Assembly: GCA_019236485.1 (NCBI GenBank)
Contig: JAFAIY010000229.1
Location: forward strand, 1 to 9,435
DNA from: Comamonas sp.
GTDB taxonomy: Bacteria > Pseudomonadota > Gammaproteobacteria > Burkholderiales > Burkholderiaceae_C
Direction: 5' to 3'
Length of the DNA: 9,435 bases
Positions 1-5,688 of the stretch are shown here, piece after piece. The translations under genes and the position numbers were made by a program. The notes under the pieces were generated by a model. That model ran no database searches. It saw nothing but the letters and a program-made list of their open reading frames with translations, and was not told the origin of the DNA. Numbering within the stretch: position 1 is the stretch's first letter; every line of letters begins with the position of its first letter.

Positions 1-441
1 CTGCACCTGAACGTGGAGATCAAGCCCACGCCGGGCCAGGAAGAGGAAACCGGCCGCGCCTGCGGCGAGCTGATGCAGCGCATCTGGCCCAAGGACGAGA
101 TCCAGCCGCTGTTCACCTCGTTCCAGCCCGATGCGCTCAAGGGCGCCAGGGATGTGGCGCCGCAGATTCCGCGCGGCCTGCTGGTGGACAAGCTGGCCGA
201 TGGCTCTGGCGATGCCGACCTGCAGGTCGCGCTGGACCTGGGCTGCTCGGCCATGGTGCTCAACCACGCGCTGTGGAATTCCGAGCTGGTAGCCAAGGTC
301 CATGGCGCGGGCCTGCGCTACAGCAGCTATACCGTCAACGACCAATGGGCCGCCCAGCGCCTGATAGACCTGGGCACGGACGGCATCATCACCGACCGCG
401 TGGATATGTTCAGCCCTGCGCAGACAGGTTCGCAACTCTGA
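1..441 (+). CDS. ugpQ: Glycerophosphodiester phosphodiesterase, UgpQ type (3' part only)
   Basis: The reading frame is open from the first base and ends at TGA 439-441, giving the last 146 residues of a protein normally about 240-250 long; roughly 100 N-terminal residues lie outside the window. The visible part contains the conserved NVEIKP block at residues 4-9 of the fragment, whose Glu is a metal-binding residue of the GDPD TIM barrel. It also holds the late-barrel segments LNHALWN and AGLRYSSYTVND and the terminal GTDGIITDRVD segment. The order and wording closely follow E. coli UgpQ. The enzyme hydrolyses glycerophosphodiesters to glycerol-3-phosphate and an alcohol in the cytoplasm and is often linked to the ugp glycerol-3-phosphate ABC transporter. 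Whether ugp genes lie upstream cannot be seen. The GTG at 13 is internal and not a start. The gene converges on the next one and shares its terminator. Confidence 0.9.
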   Translation: MHLNVEIKPTPGQEEETGRACGELMQRIWPKDEIQPLFTSFQPDALKGARDVAPQIPRGLLVDKLADGSGDADLQVALDLGCSAMVLNHALWNSELVAKVHGAGLRYSSYTVNDQWAAQRLIDLGTDGIITDRVDMFSPAQTGSQL

Positions 442-472
442 TTTGAGAGCTGCACACGCTGGCTCAGATTGA

Positions 473-526
473 GTTTCAGAATCTCTATTGACTGCAACCC
501 AATACAAGCAAGCGCAAGCAGCTTTC
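473..526 (-). repeat. Dispersed intergenic repeat, copy A
   Basis: Read on the minus strand, the 35-base core at 524-490 matches the core of copy B (6811-6845) at 21 of 35 positions with no gap. Matches concentrate in two blocks with identical spacing, AGCTnCnTGCGC and ATTGGGnTnCAGnC, and both copies then carry CTGAAAC (here 479-473) after a short variable stretch of 10 or 8 bases. It lies in the gap after ugpQ, in DNA clearly less GC-rich than the genes. From memory, elements of the form GATAGCTGCnnGCGC followed by a GGGCTnnAGCC block are common between genes in Comamonadaceae; this was not checked by search. No coding function is suggested. Confidence 0.5.
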
Positions 527-541
527 TCATTGATAGCAAAC

Positions 542-578
542 AAAAAGCCCGGCCACCGCAAGGTGACCGGGCTTTTTT
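542..578. terminator. Bidirectional rho-independent terminator between ugpQ and Bug1
   Basis: A hairpin with arms AAAAAGCCCGG and CCGGGCTTTTTT encloses an inner CACC-GCAA-GGTG stem capped by a GNRA-type GCAA tetraloop, with a single C/A mismatch between the inner and outer stems. There is a run of A on the left and of T on the right, so it should end transcripts arriving from either side: ugpQ on the plus strand and the Bug gene on the minus strand. Confidence 0.9.
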
Positions 579-644
579 GCGTTCACAACCTCCAATACTG
601 GCGCTGACAAAATCAGGGCAGCCGCGCAAGGGCCTCAGGGGGTA

Positions 645-1628
645 TCAATCCAATTTCGTGCCCGAAGCCTTGACCGCCGCGGCCCAGCGCGGCATTTCAC
701 CGGCCAGGAACTTCGCGAATTCGTCCGCCCCCAGGAAGGCCGGATTCGCGCCCTGCTCCACCATGCGGCCGCGCACATCGGGCTGGCTCAGCACCTGCTG
801 GAAAGCGCCGCTGAGCTTGGCCACCACCTCCTTGGGCGTGCCGGCCGGGGCCAGGAAGCCGTAGAAGCCCACGACCTCGAAGCCCTTGATGCCGGACTCT
901 ATGGCCGTGGGTACCTCGGGCAGGGCCGGGTTGCGCTCCCTGCTGGTCACGGCCAGAGCGCGCACCTTGCCCTGCTTGTGATAGGCCGCGGCCTGTGGAA
1001 TGCTCTCGGCCATGAACTGCACCTGGCCGCCGATCAGATCGGTGAAGGCCGGCGCGCTGCCCTTGTACGGAATGTGGACCAGGTCAACCCCCGCGGCACT
1101 CTTGAACATCTCGGGCACCAGATGGCTGATGCCGCCGTTGCCGGCCGAGCCGAAATTGACCTTGCCGGGATTGGCCTTGGCGTAGGCCATGAACTCCTGC
1201 AGATTCTGGGCCGGCACCTTGTTGTTGACCAGCAGCGCCAGCGGCTGCATGGCGGTGCGCGCGATCGGCGTGAAATCCTTGAGCGTGTTGTAGGGCAGCT
1301 TGCTGTACAGGGCCGGGTTGATCACCATCACGCCGGTATTGGCCAGCATCAGCGTATGGCCGTCGGCGGGCGAGCGCATCACGTCCTGCGCGCCCACGGA
1401 GCCACCGGCGCCGGGCTTGTAATCCACCACCACAGGCTGGCCCAGCACGCTTTGCAGCTTGTCGGTCAGCAGACGCGCATGCTGGTCCAGCGGGCCGCCG
1501 GCCGGGAAGCCAATGACGATGCGTATGGGCTTGCTGGGAAAGGCCTCGGCGGCCTGCGCGCCCACAGACACCAGCAGACCCGCGCCGGCCATCAGGCCCG
1601 CCAGGCAGGTGTTGACGATTTTCTTCAT
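645..1628 (-). CDS. Bug-family tripartite tricarboxylate transporter substrate-binding protein (Bug1)
   Basis: This 327-residue periplasmic solute-binding protein has the usual family length. A Sec signal peptide spans residues 1-26 (KK n-region, hydrophobic core, AQA cleavage site). Family landmarks follow: the first ligand loop FPAGGPLD (41-48), the second loop PGAGGS (72-77), the PADGHTL segment (87-93), KLPYNTLKDFTPI (110-122) and HIPYKG (185-190), ending in a family-like KLD terminus. The ATG at 1628 follows a near-perfect AAGGAGGAG ribosome site, which fixes the start. Bug proteins capture small organic acids or amides and either serve TctAB-type carriers or act as sensors. No tctA/tctB membrane genes are present here, so this is an orphan receptor. 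It stands alone between two terminators. The ligand cannot be told from sequence; residue 48 Asp in the loop is conserved, while the preceding Pro-Leu replaces the commoner Ser/Thr-Thr. Confidence 0.95.
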   Translation of the reverse strand: MKKIVNTCLAGLMAGAGLLVSVGAQAAEAFPSKPIRIVIGFPAGGPLDQHARLLTDKLQSVLGQPVVVDYKPGAGGSVGAQDVMRSPADGHTLMLANTGVMVINPALYSKLPYNTLKDFTPIARTAMQPLALLVNNKVPAQNLQEFMAYAKANPGKVNFGSAGNGGISHLVPEMFKSAAGVDLVHIPYKGSAPAFTDLIGGQVQFMAESIPQAAAYHKQGKVRALAVTSRERNPALPEVPTAIESGIKGFEVVGFYGFLAPAGTPKEVVAKLSGAFQQVLSQPDVRGRMVEQGANPAFLGADEFAKFLAGEMPRWAAAVKASGTKLD

Positions 1629-1632
1629 GCTC

Positions 1633-1640
1633 TCCTCCTT
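1633..1640 (-). promoter_or_regulatory. Strong Shine-Dalgarno of Bug1
   Basis: On the minus strand AAGGAGGA sits a few bases before the ATG ending at 1626. It is close to the full anti-Shine-Dalgarno complement and clearly stronger than the other ribosome sites in this window, suggesting high translation of this binding protein. The 129 bases upstream (1641-1769) hold the promoter, but I could not assign a convincing -35/-10 pair. Confidence 0.8.
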
Positions 1641-1769
1641 GGTTTATTGGAATTTTGCGGGCCGGCTCAGAGCAAAAAGTGAGCAGCCCGATCTTGTAGC
1701 GTGCAGTGTAGCGGCGCATATCGCGGGCGCTGGCGTCGATTCGCAGCACGGGCATCCGCAATAACCCAT

Positions 1770-1800
1770 AAAAAAAGCGCTTCCAGCCGGAAGCGCTTTT
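1770..1800 (-). terminator. Rho-independent terminator of the Sel1-repeat gene
   Basis: A perfect 12-bp stem (AAAAGCGCTTCC at 1773-1784, its complement at 1789-1800) is closed by a 4-base loop. On the minus strand the hairpin runs into seven T residues (complement of A 1770-1776). It begins 26 bases past the stop codon of the upstream minus-strand gene and insulates Bug1 from it. Confidence 0.92.
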
Positions 1801-1825
1801 CACGGGAGCCTGGCCCGAGCCGCCA

Positions 1826-3454
1826 TCAGCGCTTGGGCTGCCAGGCCAGGGCCTGGTTCTGCTGCTCGGCCAGCTGGGCGACGGAGAGCTGCTGCGCGGC
1901 CTCGTCGCGGCGCTTGGCGGCCTCGCCGCCGAGCTCCATGGCCGCGAGGTTGTACCAGAAATAGGCCTTGGCATGGTCGCGCGCCACGCCTTGGCCCTGG
2001 GCGTACACCATGCCCAGATTGAACTGTGCCGCGGCATCACCCTGCTCGGCCGCACGCTGGTACCACTGCACGGCCTGGCCGTAGTCACGCGCCGTGCCCT
2101 GGCCTTCGGCATACATCACGCCCAGACGGTTCTGCGCGCCCGAATGGCCCTGGGCCGCGGCGGCCGCATACCACTTGAGCGCCTGGGCCGGGCTGGCAGC
2201 GCCGCCCTGGCCTTCGGCATACAGGCGCGCCAGATTGAACTGTGCCGAGGCATCGCCCTTGTCGGCGGCACGGCCGAACCACTGCATGGCCGTCGCATAG
2301 CTCTGCGGCACGCCGCGGCCTTCGGCATACAGCGTGCCCACGTTGTTGATGGCCGCGGCATGGCCCTGCTCGGCGGCCTTCTGATACCAGTGCAGCGCCG
2401 TGCCGTAGTTCTGCGGCGTGCCCAGGCCTTCGGCATAGACCGTGCCCAGGTTGTACTGGGCGTCGGCATGGCCCTGGTCGGCCGCGCGCTGGAACCACTG
2501 GGCCGCGTAGGCCGGGCTTTGCTCCACGCCCAGGCCGTAGAGATAGAGGCGGCCCAGATGATTCTGGCCGTCGGCATTCCACTGCTCGGCGCTCTTCTGG
2601 AACCAGGCTGCGGCCTGCCGGTAGTCGCGCGCCACGCCCACGCCATCCATATACATGCGACCCAGGCGGTTCTGAGCCCGCGCATCGCCCTGCTCGGCCG
2701 CGCGCTGCAGCCACCGGGCAGCCTGCACCGGGTCCAGCTTCACGCCCACGCCGTCGGACAGCATGGCGCCCAGCTGGTTCTGCGCTTCCGCATGGCCTTG
2801 GTCGGCGGCCTTCTTGAACCAGTCGGCGGCCGTCATATAGTTCACGGCCACGCCATTGCCCTTGAGGTAGCGCTGGCCCAGCTCGAACTGGGCCGTCACA
2901 TGACCCTGGGCCGCGGCCTTTTCCAGCCACTGGGCCGCCGTGGTAAAGCTCTGCGGCAGGCCCAGGCCGTCCTGGTAGAGATGGGACAGGTTGTACTGGG
3001 CGACGGCATTGCCCTGCTGGGCCGAGCGCAGATACCACTGGCCCGCTTCGCGGTAGTTCTGCGGCACGCCCTGGCCGTTTGCGTACAGCGCGCCCAGGCT
3101 GTTCTGGGCGCCGGCATGGCCCTGGGCCGCGGCCTTGCGGAACCACAGCGCAGCGTTGGCCGCGCTCTGGGGCACGCCCTGGCCATGCATATACATCTCG
3201 CCCAGCTGGTTCTGGGCCTTGGCTTCGCCGCGCTCGGCCTCCTGCAGCGGGCCGGCCATGGCCGCCACCTTGGCACCGGCGGCGGGCACAGGCCCGTATT
3301 GCAGGCGGCTGAATTCAAACTGCGGGCCTGAGGTCGCGGTCCTGGCATCGCGCAGGAAATTCATGCGGCCTTCCGCACCGGTTTGCGCGGCCGCGCTCTG
3401 GGCACAGGCCGCCAGGCTCGACATGAGCAGCGCTGCAATGGGAGTGAACTTCAT
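1826..3454 (-). CDS. Predicted lipoprotein with twelve Sel1-like repeats
   Basis: The 542-residue product starts with a signal peptide whose lipobox LAAC (14-17) contains the only cysteine of the whole protein, so it is probably lipidated; Ala at +2 would favour the outer membrane. A spacer (about 18-76) follows, then twelve back-to-back Sel1 units. The first eleven are exactly 36 residues each (77-112, 113-148, and so on to 437-472) and the last begins at 473. Each has the pattern hAxAQNxLGxxYxxGxGVxxxxxxAxxWxxxAAxQG. Unit 6 ends in W instead of G, and unit 9 has INNVG in place of QNxLG. A short charged/Gln-rich tail (510-542) ends the protein. Sel1 repeats form alpha-helical solenoids that scaffold protein-protein contacts, often in envelope or signalling complexes; the partner here is unknown. 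The ATG at 3454 is preceded by AGGAA at about 10 bases. The gene is monocistronic with its own terminator. Confidence 0.93.
   Translation of the reverse strand: MKFTPIAALLMSSLAACAQSAAAQTGAEGRMNFLRDARTATSGPQFEFSRLQYGPVPAAGAKVAAMAGPLQEAERGEAKAQNQLGEMYMHGQGVPQSAANAALWFRKAAAQGHAGAQNSLGALYANGQGVPQNYREAGQWYLRSAQQGNAVAQYNLSHLYQDGLGLPQSFTTAAQWLEKAAAQGHVTAQFELGQRYLKGNGVAVNYMTAADWFKKAADQGHAEAQNQLGAMLSDGVGVKLDPVQAARWLQRAAEQGDARAQNRLGRMYMDGVGVARDYRQAAAWFQKSAEQWNADGQNHLGRLYLYGLGVEQSPAYAAQWFQRAADQGHADAQYNLGTVYAEGLGTPQNYGTALHWYQKAAEQGHAAAINNVGTLYAEGRGVPQSYATAMQWFGRAADKGDASAQFNLARLYAEGQGGAASPAQALKWYAAAAAQGHSGAQNRLGVMYAEGQGTARDYGQAVQWYQRAAEQGDAAAQFNLGMVYAQGQGVARDHAKAYFWYNLAAMELGGEAAKRRDEAAQQLSVAQLAEQQNQALAWQPKR
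1931..3226 (-). repeat. Twelve tandem 108-bp coding repeats (Sel1 units)
   Basis: The DNA encoding the Sel1 units has an exact 108-bp period across twelve units with no indels between units 1 and 11. Phrases such as those for AAEQG, YAEGQG and AQNxLG recur almost unchanged at the nucleotide level. Such an array can expand or contract by recombination in multiples of 108 bp without losing frame, and it may also be misassembled in short-read data. Confidence 0.85.
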
Positions 3455-3476
3455 TCCGGTACGGTTCCTAGACGCG

Positions 3477-3489
3477 TGTTGTTACAACA
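3477..3489. promoter_or_regulatory. 13-bp palindrome upstream of the Sel1 gene
   Basis: TGTTGT-T-ACAACA is a perfect 6-bp inverted repeat around one central base, 22 bases before the ATG of the Sel1 gene. On the minus strand a weak -35 (TTGGTA) with a 17-bp spacer would place the -10 (TAACAA) inside it. A repressor operator is possible, but the promoter match is poor. The rest of 3455-3600 shows nothing else clear. Confidence 0.3.
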
Positions 3490-3601
3490 GAGATACGTTG
3501 ATACCAACCCGCGAGCGTAACTGATTCCGCCCCTGGATTCGATAAGCAGGCCCCCGAAGCGCGGCGTCCTAGCCACAGTCCCGCGAGATTTCCGGCGCAT
3601 G

Positions 3602-3626
3602 AAAAAAGCCCGGCAAGGCCGGGCTC
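3602..3626 (-). terminator. Rho-independent terminator of the Bug2-amidohydrolase operon
   Basis: AGCCCGGC (3607-3614) pairs with GCCGGGCT (3618-3625) around a 3-base loop, and on the minus strand the stem is followed by six T residues (complement of A 3602-3607). It starts about 20 bases past the stop codon of the amidohydrolase gene. Confidence 0.88.
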
Positions 3627-3646
3627 GTTCGCTGCCAACGCCGGGC

Positions 3647-4540
3647 TCAGGCCTGGCGCAGCTGCTGCCTCACATAGTCGGACAGCACCTGCATGAGCTC
3701 GGCGAAATGCGCGCGCAGCGGTTCGAACCCCGCATTGGGCTCGCGCGTGTCCTCGTCCATATAGACGGGGCGGCGGATCTCGATCTGCATGGAATGGCGG
3801 CGCAGCTGCGGCTGGCCGATGCGGCCTATCAGCTCCACGCCCTTGTAGGGCTCGTTATAGGCCACGCTGTAGCCGAAGCCCTTGAGCGTGTCGCCTATCA
3901 GGTGGATGAACTCCGGCGCACAGGTCGTGCCATCGCGGTCGCCGAGCACGAAGTCGGCCAGCGGCGGCGCATCGCTGCGACCCAGGCGCTGGTACACATC
4001 GTTGGGCATGGAGTGCAGGTTCAGATGCCATACGGCGCCGAAGCGCGCCACGCTGTCGTCTATGGCCTGCGCCAGCGCCGCATGGTAGGGGCGCCAGTAA
4101 TTGGCGATGCGGTGCTGCACCTCGGCCACCGTGCGCTTGCGCGCATACAGCGGCGTGGCCACGCCGGCCTTGCTGATGCGCTGCCAGATCAGGCCCAGGC
4201 CCTGCTGGGTCTTGATGCCGGGCGCCAGCGGCACGGGCCACAGGCCCTCGATCTGCGCCGGGTCCAGGTCGGTCTCGTTGCGATTCGGGTCGATATAGGT
4301 GCGCGGAAACGTGGCCTCGAGCAGGGTCGCGCCGAACTCGGGCCAGCGCTCCCAGAGCGCGGCCACATGGGTGTCCTCGCCGCGGCGCAGCAGGCTCATG
4401 GGCACGCAGTGGCCGAAGTCCTCGGGGTAGGCCGTGCCGCTGTGCGGCGAATCGCAGACTATGGGCAGCAGCTCGCCGCGCGCCGGGTGCACCAGCACCG
4501 GCTCGGCCGGCCTGGCTTGCAGAAAATCAGGCACAGACAT
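3647..4540 (-). CDS. N-formylglutamate amidohydrolase family enzyme
   Basis: This 297-residue protein fits the FGase family (N-formylglutamate deformylase, HutG-like), which hydrolyses N-formyl-L-glutamate to formate and glutamate in one branch of histidine breakdown. Visible family blocks are CDSPHSG (29-35, His33 a likely metal ligand), GEDTH (54-58), FPRTYIDPNRNETDLDP (78-94), LHSMP (175-179, His176), GDRDG (200-204), NEPYKG (229-234) and QIEIRR (252-257). It is probably a cytoplasmic metal-dependent hydrolase, since no signal peptide is seen. The ATG at 4540 has GAAGG at 4546-4550, five bases upstream, and the stop codon of the preceding Bug2 gene lies 11 bases away, so the two are co-transcribed. 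No hutH, hutU or hutI is nearby, so the true substrate may be another N-formyl or N-acyl amino acid. Family assignment is firm; the substrate is not. Confidence 0.9.
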   Translation of the reverse strand: MSVPDFLQARPAEPVLVHPARGELLPIVCDSPHSGTAYPEDFGHCVPMSLLRRGEDTHVAALWERWPEFGATLLEATFPRTYIDPNRNETDLDPAQIEGLWPVPLAPGIKTQQGLGLIWQRISKAGVATPLYARKRTVAEVQHRIANYWRPYHAALAQAIDDSVARFGAVWHLNLHSMPNDVYQRLGRSDAPPLADFVLGDRDGTTCAPEFIHLIGDTLKGFGYSVAYNEPYKGVELIGRIGQPQLRRHSMQIEIRRPVYMDEDTREPNAGFEPLRAHFAELMQVLSDYVRQQLRQA

Positions 4541-4551
4541 TCAAACCTTCA

Positions 4552-5541
4552 TCAGTCCAGCTTGATATTGGCGCGCTTGGCCACGGCCGTGTAGCGGTCG
4601 ATGGCGGTCCTGATCTGCTTGGCGAACTGCTCGGGCGTGTTGCCCATGGATTCGCCCGAGATGGACTTCTGCTTTTCGAGGTAGTCGGGCATGGCCATGG
4701 CCTTGTGGGCCGCGGCATTGAGCTTGTCGATGATGGGCTTGGGCGTGCCCGCGGGCGCAACCAGGCCGAACCAGCCGCCGTCGCCCATCTGGGGGAAGCC
4801 CAGCTCGCTATAGGTGGGCACATCGGGCAGCACCTCGGCGCGCTTGAGCGCCAGCACGGCCAGCGGACGCAGCTTGCCGTCCTTGATATGGGGCAGGGTC
4901 GAAGGCAGGTTGTCGGTCATGGCATTGACCTGGCCGCCCAGCGCGTCGGTGATGGCCTGGCCAGCACCCTTGTAGGGGATGTGCAGCAGCTTGATGCCGG
5001 CCAGGTTCATGAAGTTCTCGATATTCGCGTGGCCCAGCGAGCCCGTGCCCGGCGAGGCAAAAGTGTATTTGTCGGGGTTGGCCTTGGCCAGGGCGATGAA
5101 TTCCTTCATGGTCTTGGCCGGCACGCTGGCATTGACCACGAACACGCTGGGCACGCTCATCACATTGGTGATGGGGGCGAAGTCCTTGATCGGGTCATAG
5201 GGCAGCTTGCGGAAGATGGCGGGGTTGGAGCCATGGGTGGACACCGTGGCCATGCCTATGGTGTAGCCGTCGGGCGCGGCCTTGGCGATTTCGGAAGCAC
5301 CGATCGAGCCGCCCGCGCCACCCTTGTTGTCCACCACCACCGACTTGCCCAGGATGGTGCTCATCTTCTCGGCCAGCAGGCGCGCCACCATGTCGGTGGA
5401 GCCGCCGGCGCCGAAGGGCACGACAAGGCGAATCGGGCGATTGGGATAGTCTGCGGCGGCGTCGGCCGCGAAAGCCGGGCCGAAGGCGGCGGCGGCCGTG
5501 CAGGCGGCAAGAGTGGACAAAATAGTGCGACGAATGGCCAT
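4552..5541 (-). CDS. Bug-family tripartite tricarboxylate transporter substrate-binding protein (Bug2)
   Basis: This 329-residue periplasmic binding protein has family landmarks VPFGAGGSTD (41-50, ligand loop 1 with Asp50), GGAGGSIG (74-81, loop 2), APDGYTIG (89-96), KLPYDPIKDFAPI (112-124), ASPGTGS (162-168), HIPYKG (187-192) and a terminal KLD. The signal peptide occupies residues 1 to about 25 (cleavage near AFA). It contains a twin arginine (R4-R5) and also a LAAC tetrapeptide at 11-14, so Sec, Tat and lipoprotein export cannot be separated by eye; Sec or Tat seems likelier because the hydrophobic stretch runs past Cys14. The frame stays open far upstream, but ATG 5541 is the start: AAGGAG at 5549-5554 lies 7 bases before it and the signal peptide begins there. 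It is first in an operon with the amidohydrolase and divergent from a LysR gene that likely controls it. No TctAB carrier genes are present. Confidence 0.94.
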   Translation of the reverse strand: MAIRRTILSTLAACTAAAAFGPAFAADAAADYPNRPIRLVVPFGAGGSTDMVARLLAEKMSTILGKSVVVDNKGGAGGSIGASEIAKAAPDGYTIGMATVSTHGSNPAIFRKLPYDPIKDFAPITNVMSVPSVFVVNASVPAKTMKEFIALAKANPDKYTFASPGTGSLGHANIENFMNLAGIKLLHIPYKGAGQAITDALGGQVNAMTDNLPSTLPHIKDGKLRPLAVLALKRAEVLPDVPTYSELGFPQMGDGGWFGLVAPAGTPKPIIDKLNAAAHKAMAMPDYLEKQKSISGESMGNTPEQFAKQIRTAIDRYTAVAKRANIKLD

Positions 5542-5582
5542 GCGGCTGCTCCTTGGAAATTCTTGAAAGTCTGCTTGGACTG

Positions 5583-5599
5583 CGGATGCGGGGCATCCG
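5583..5599. promoter_or_regulatory. 17-bp inverted repeat between Bug2 and the LysR gene
   Basis: CGGATGC-GGG-GCATCCG is a perfect 7-bp inverted repeat with a 3-base centre, 41 bases upstream of the Bug2 start and 89 upstream of the LysR start. The ATGCG at 5586-5590 also has an inverted partner CGCAT at 5605-5609. LysR-type regulators usually bind interrupted dyads in the gap between their own gene and a divergent target, so this is the best operator candidate in the 147-bp intergenic region. It is not AT-rich like a classical T-N11-A box. Confidence 0.4.
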
Positions 5600-5673
5600 G
5601 ACCTCGCATTCATTCTGTGCGCCGGGCGGCGGCCCGAAAAGCGACAAGATGGCAAGCAAGTATTACCAGCAGT

Positions 5674-5679
5674 CATAAT
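5674..5679 (+). promoter_or_regulatory. Candidate -10 element of the LysR gene
   Basis: CATAAT (5 of 6 to TATAAT) ends 9 bases before the LysR ATG at 5689. No good -35 is seen 16-18 bases upstream. If used, transcription would begin at about 5686, giving a leader of only a few bases, which agrees with the absence of a Shine-Dalgarno sequence. Confidence 0.4.
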
Positions 5680-5688
5680 TCCCCGCTT

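Noticed and set aside
469..864. 131-residue open frame crossing the ugpQ/Bug1 gap
   Set aside because: It reads through repeat copy A and the terminator into antisense Bug1, with no ribosome site or domain.
1084..2112. 342-residue minus-strand frame spanning the Bug1-Sel1 gap
   Set aside because: It is an out-of-frame reading of both genes and their terminator.
1931..3226. Possible CRISPR-like or satellite array because of the regular 108-bp spacing
   Set aside because: The period is exactly 36 codons in an open frame and translates to Sel1 repeats; there are no short identical repeats with unique spacers.
1973..3331. 452-residue open frame on the plus strand opposite the Sel1 gene
   Set aside because: It mirrors the periodic Sel1 DNA, is an Ala/Leu/Gly/His-rich repeat with no family features, and lies antisense to a clear gene with a signal peptide, ribosome site and terminator.
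3599..4594. 331-residue open frame opposite the amidohydrolase
   Set aside because: It is an antisense shadow rich in Ala, Arg, His and Gly that runs through the terminator; the minus strand carries the conserved enzyme.
5650..5680. Possible third copy of the dispersed repeat (CAAGCAAG ... CAGCAG)
   Set aside because: Only short words match; the spacing and the second conserved block are absent.
4705..5688. Open upstream extension that would make the LysR protein 629 residues long
   Set aside because: It is antisense to Bug2, has no recognisable domain, and the LysR helix-turn-helix begins normally at 5689.
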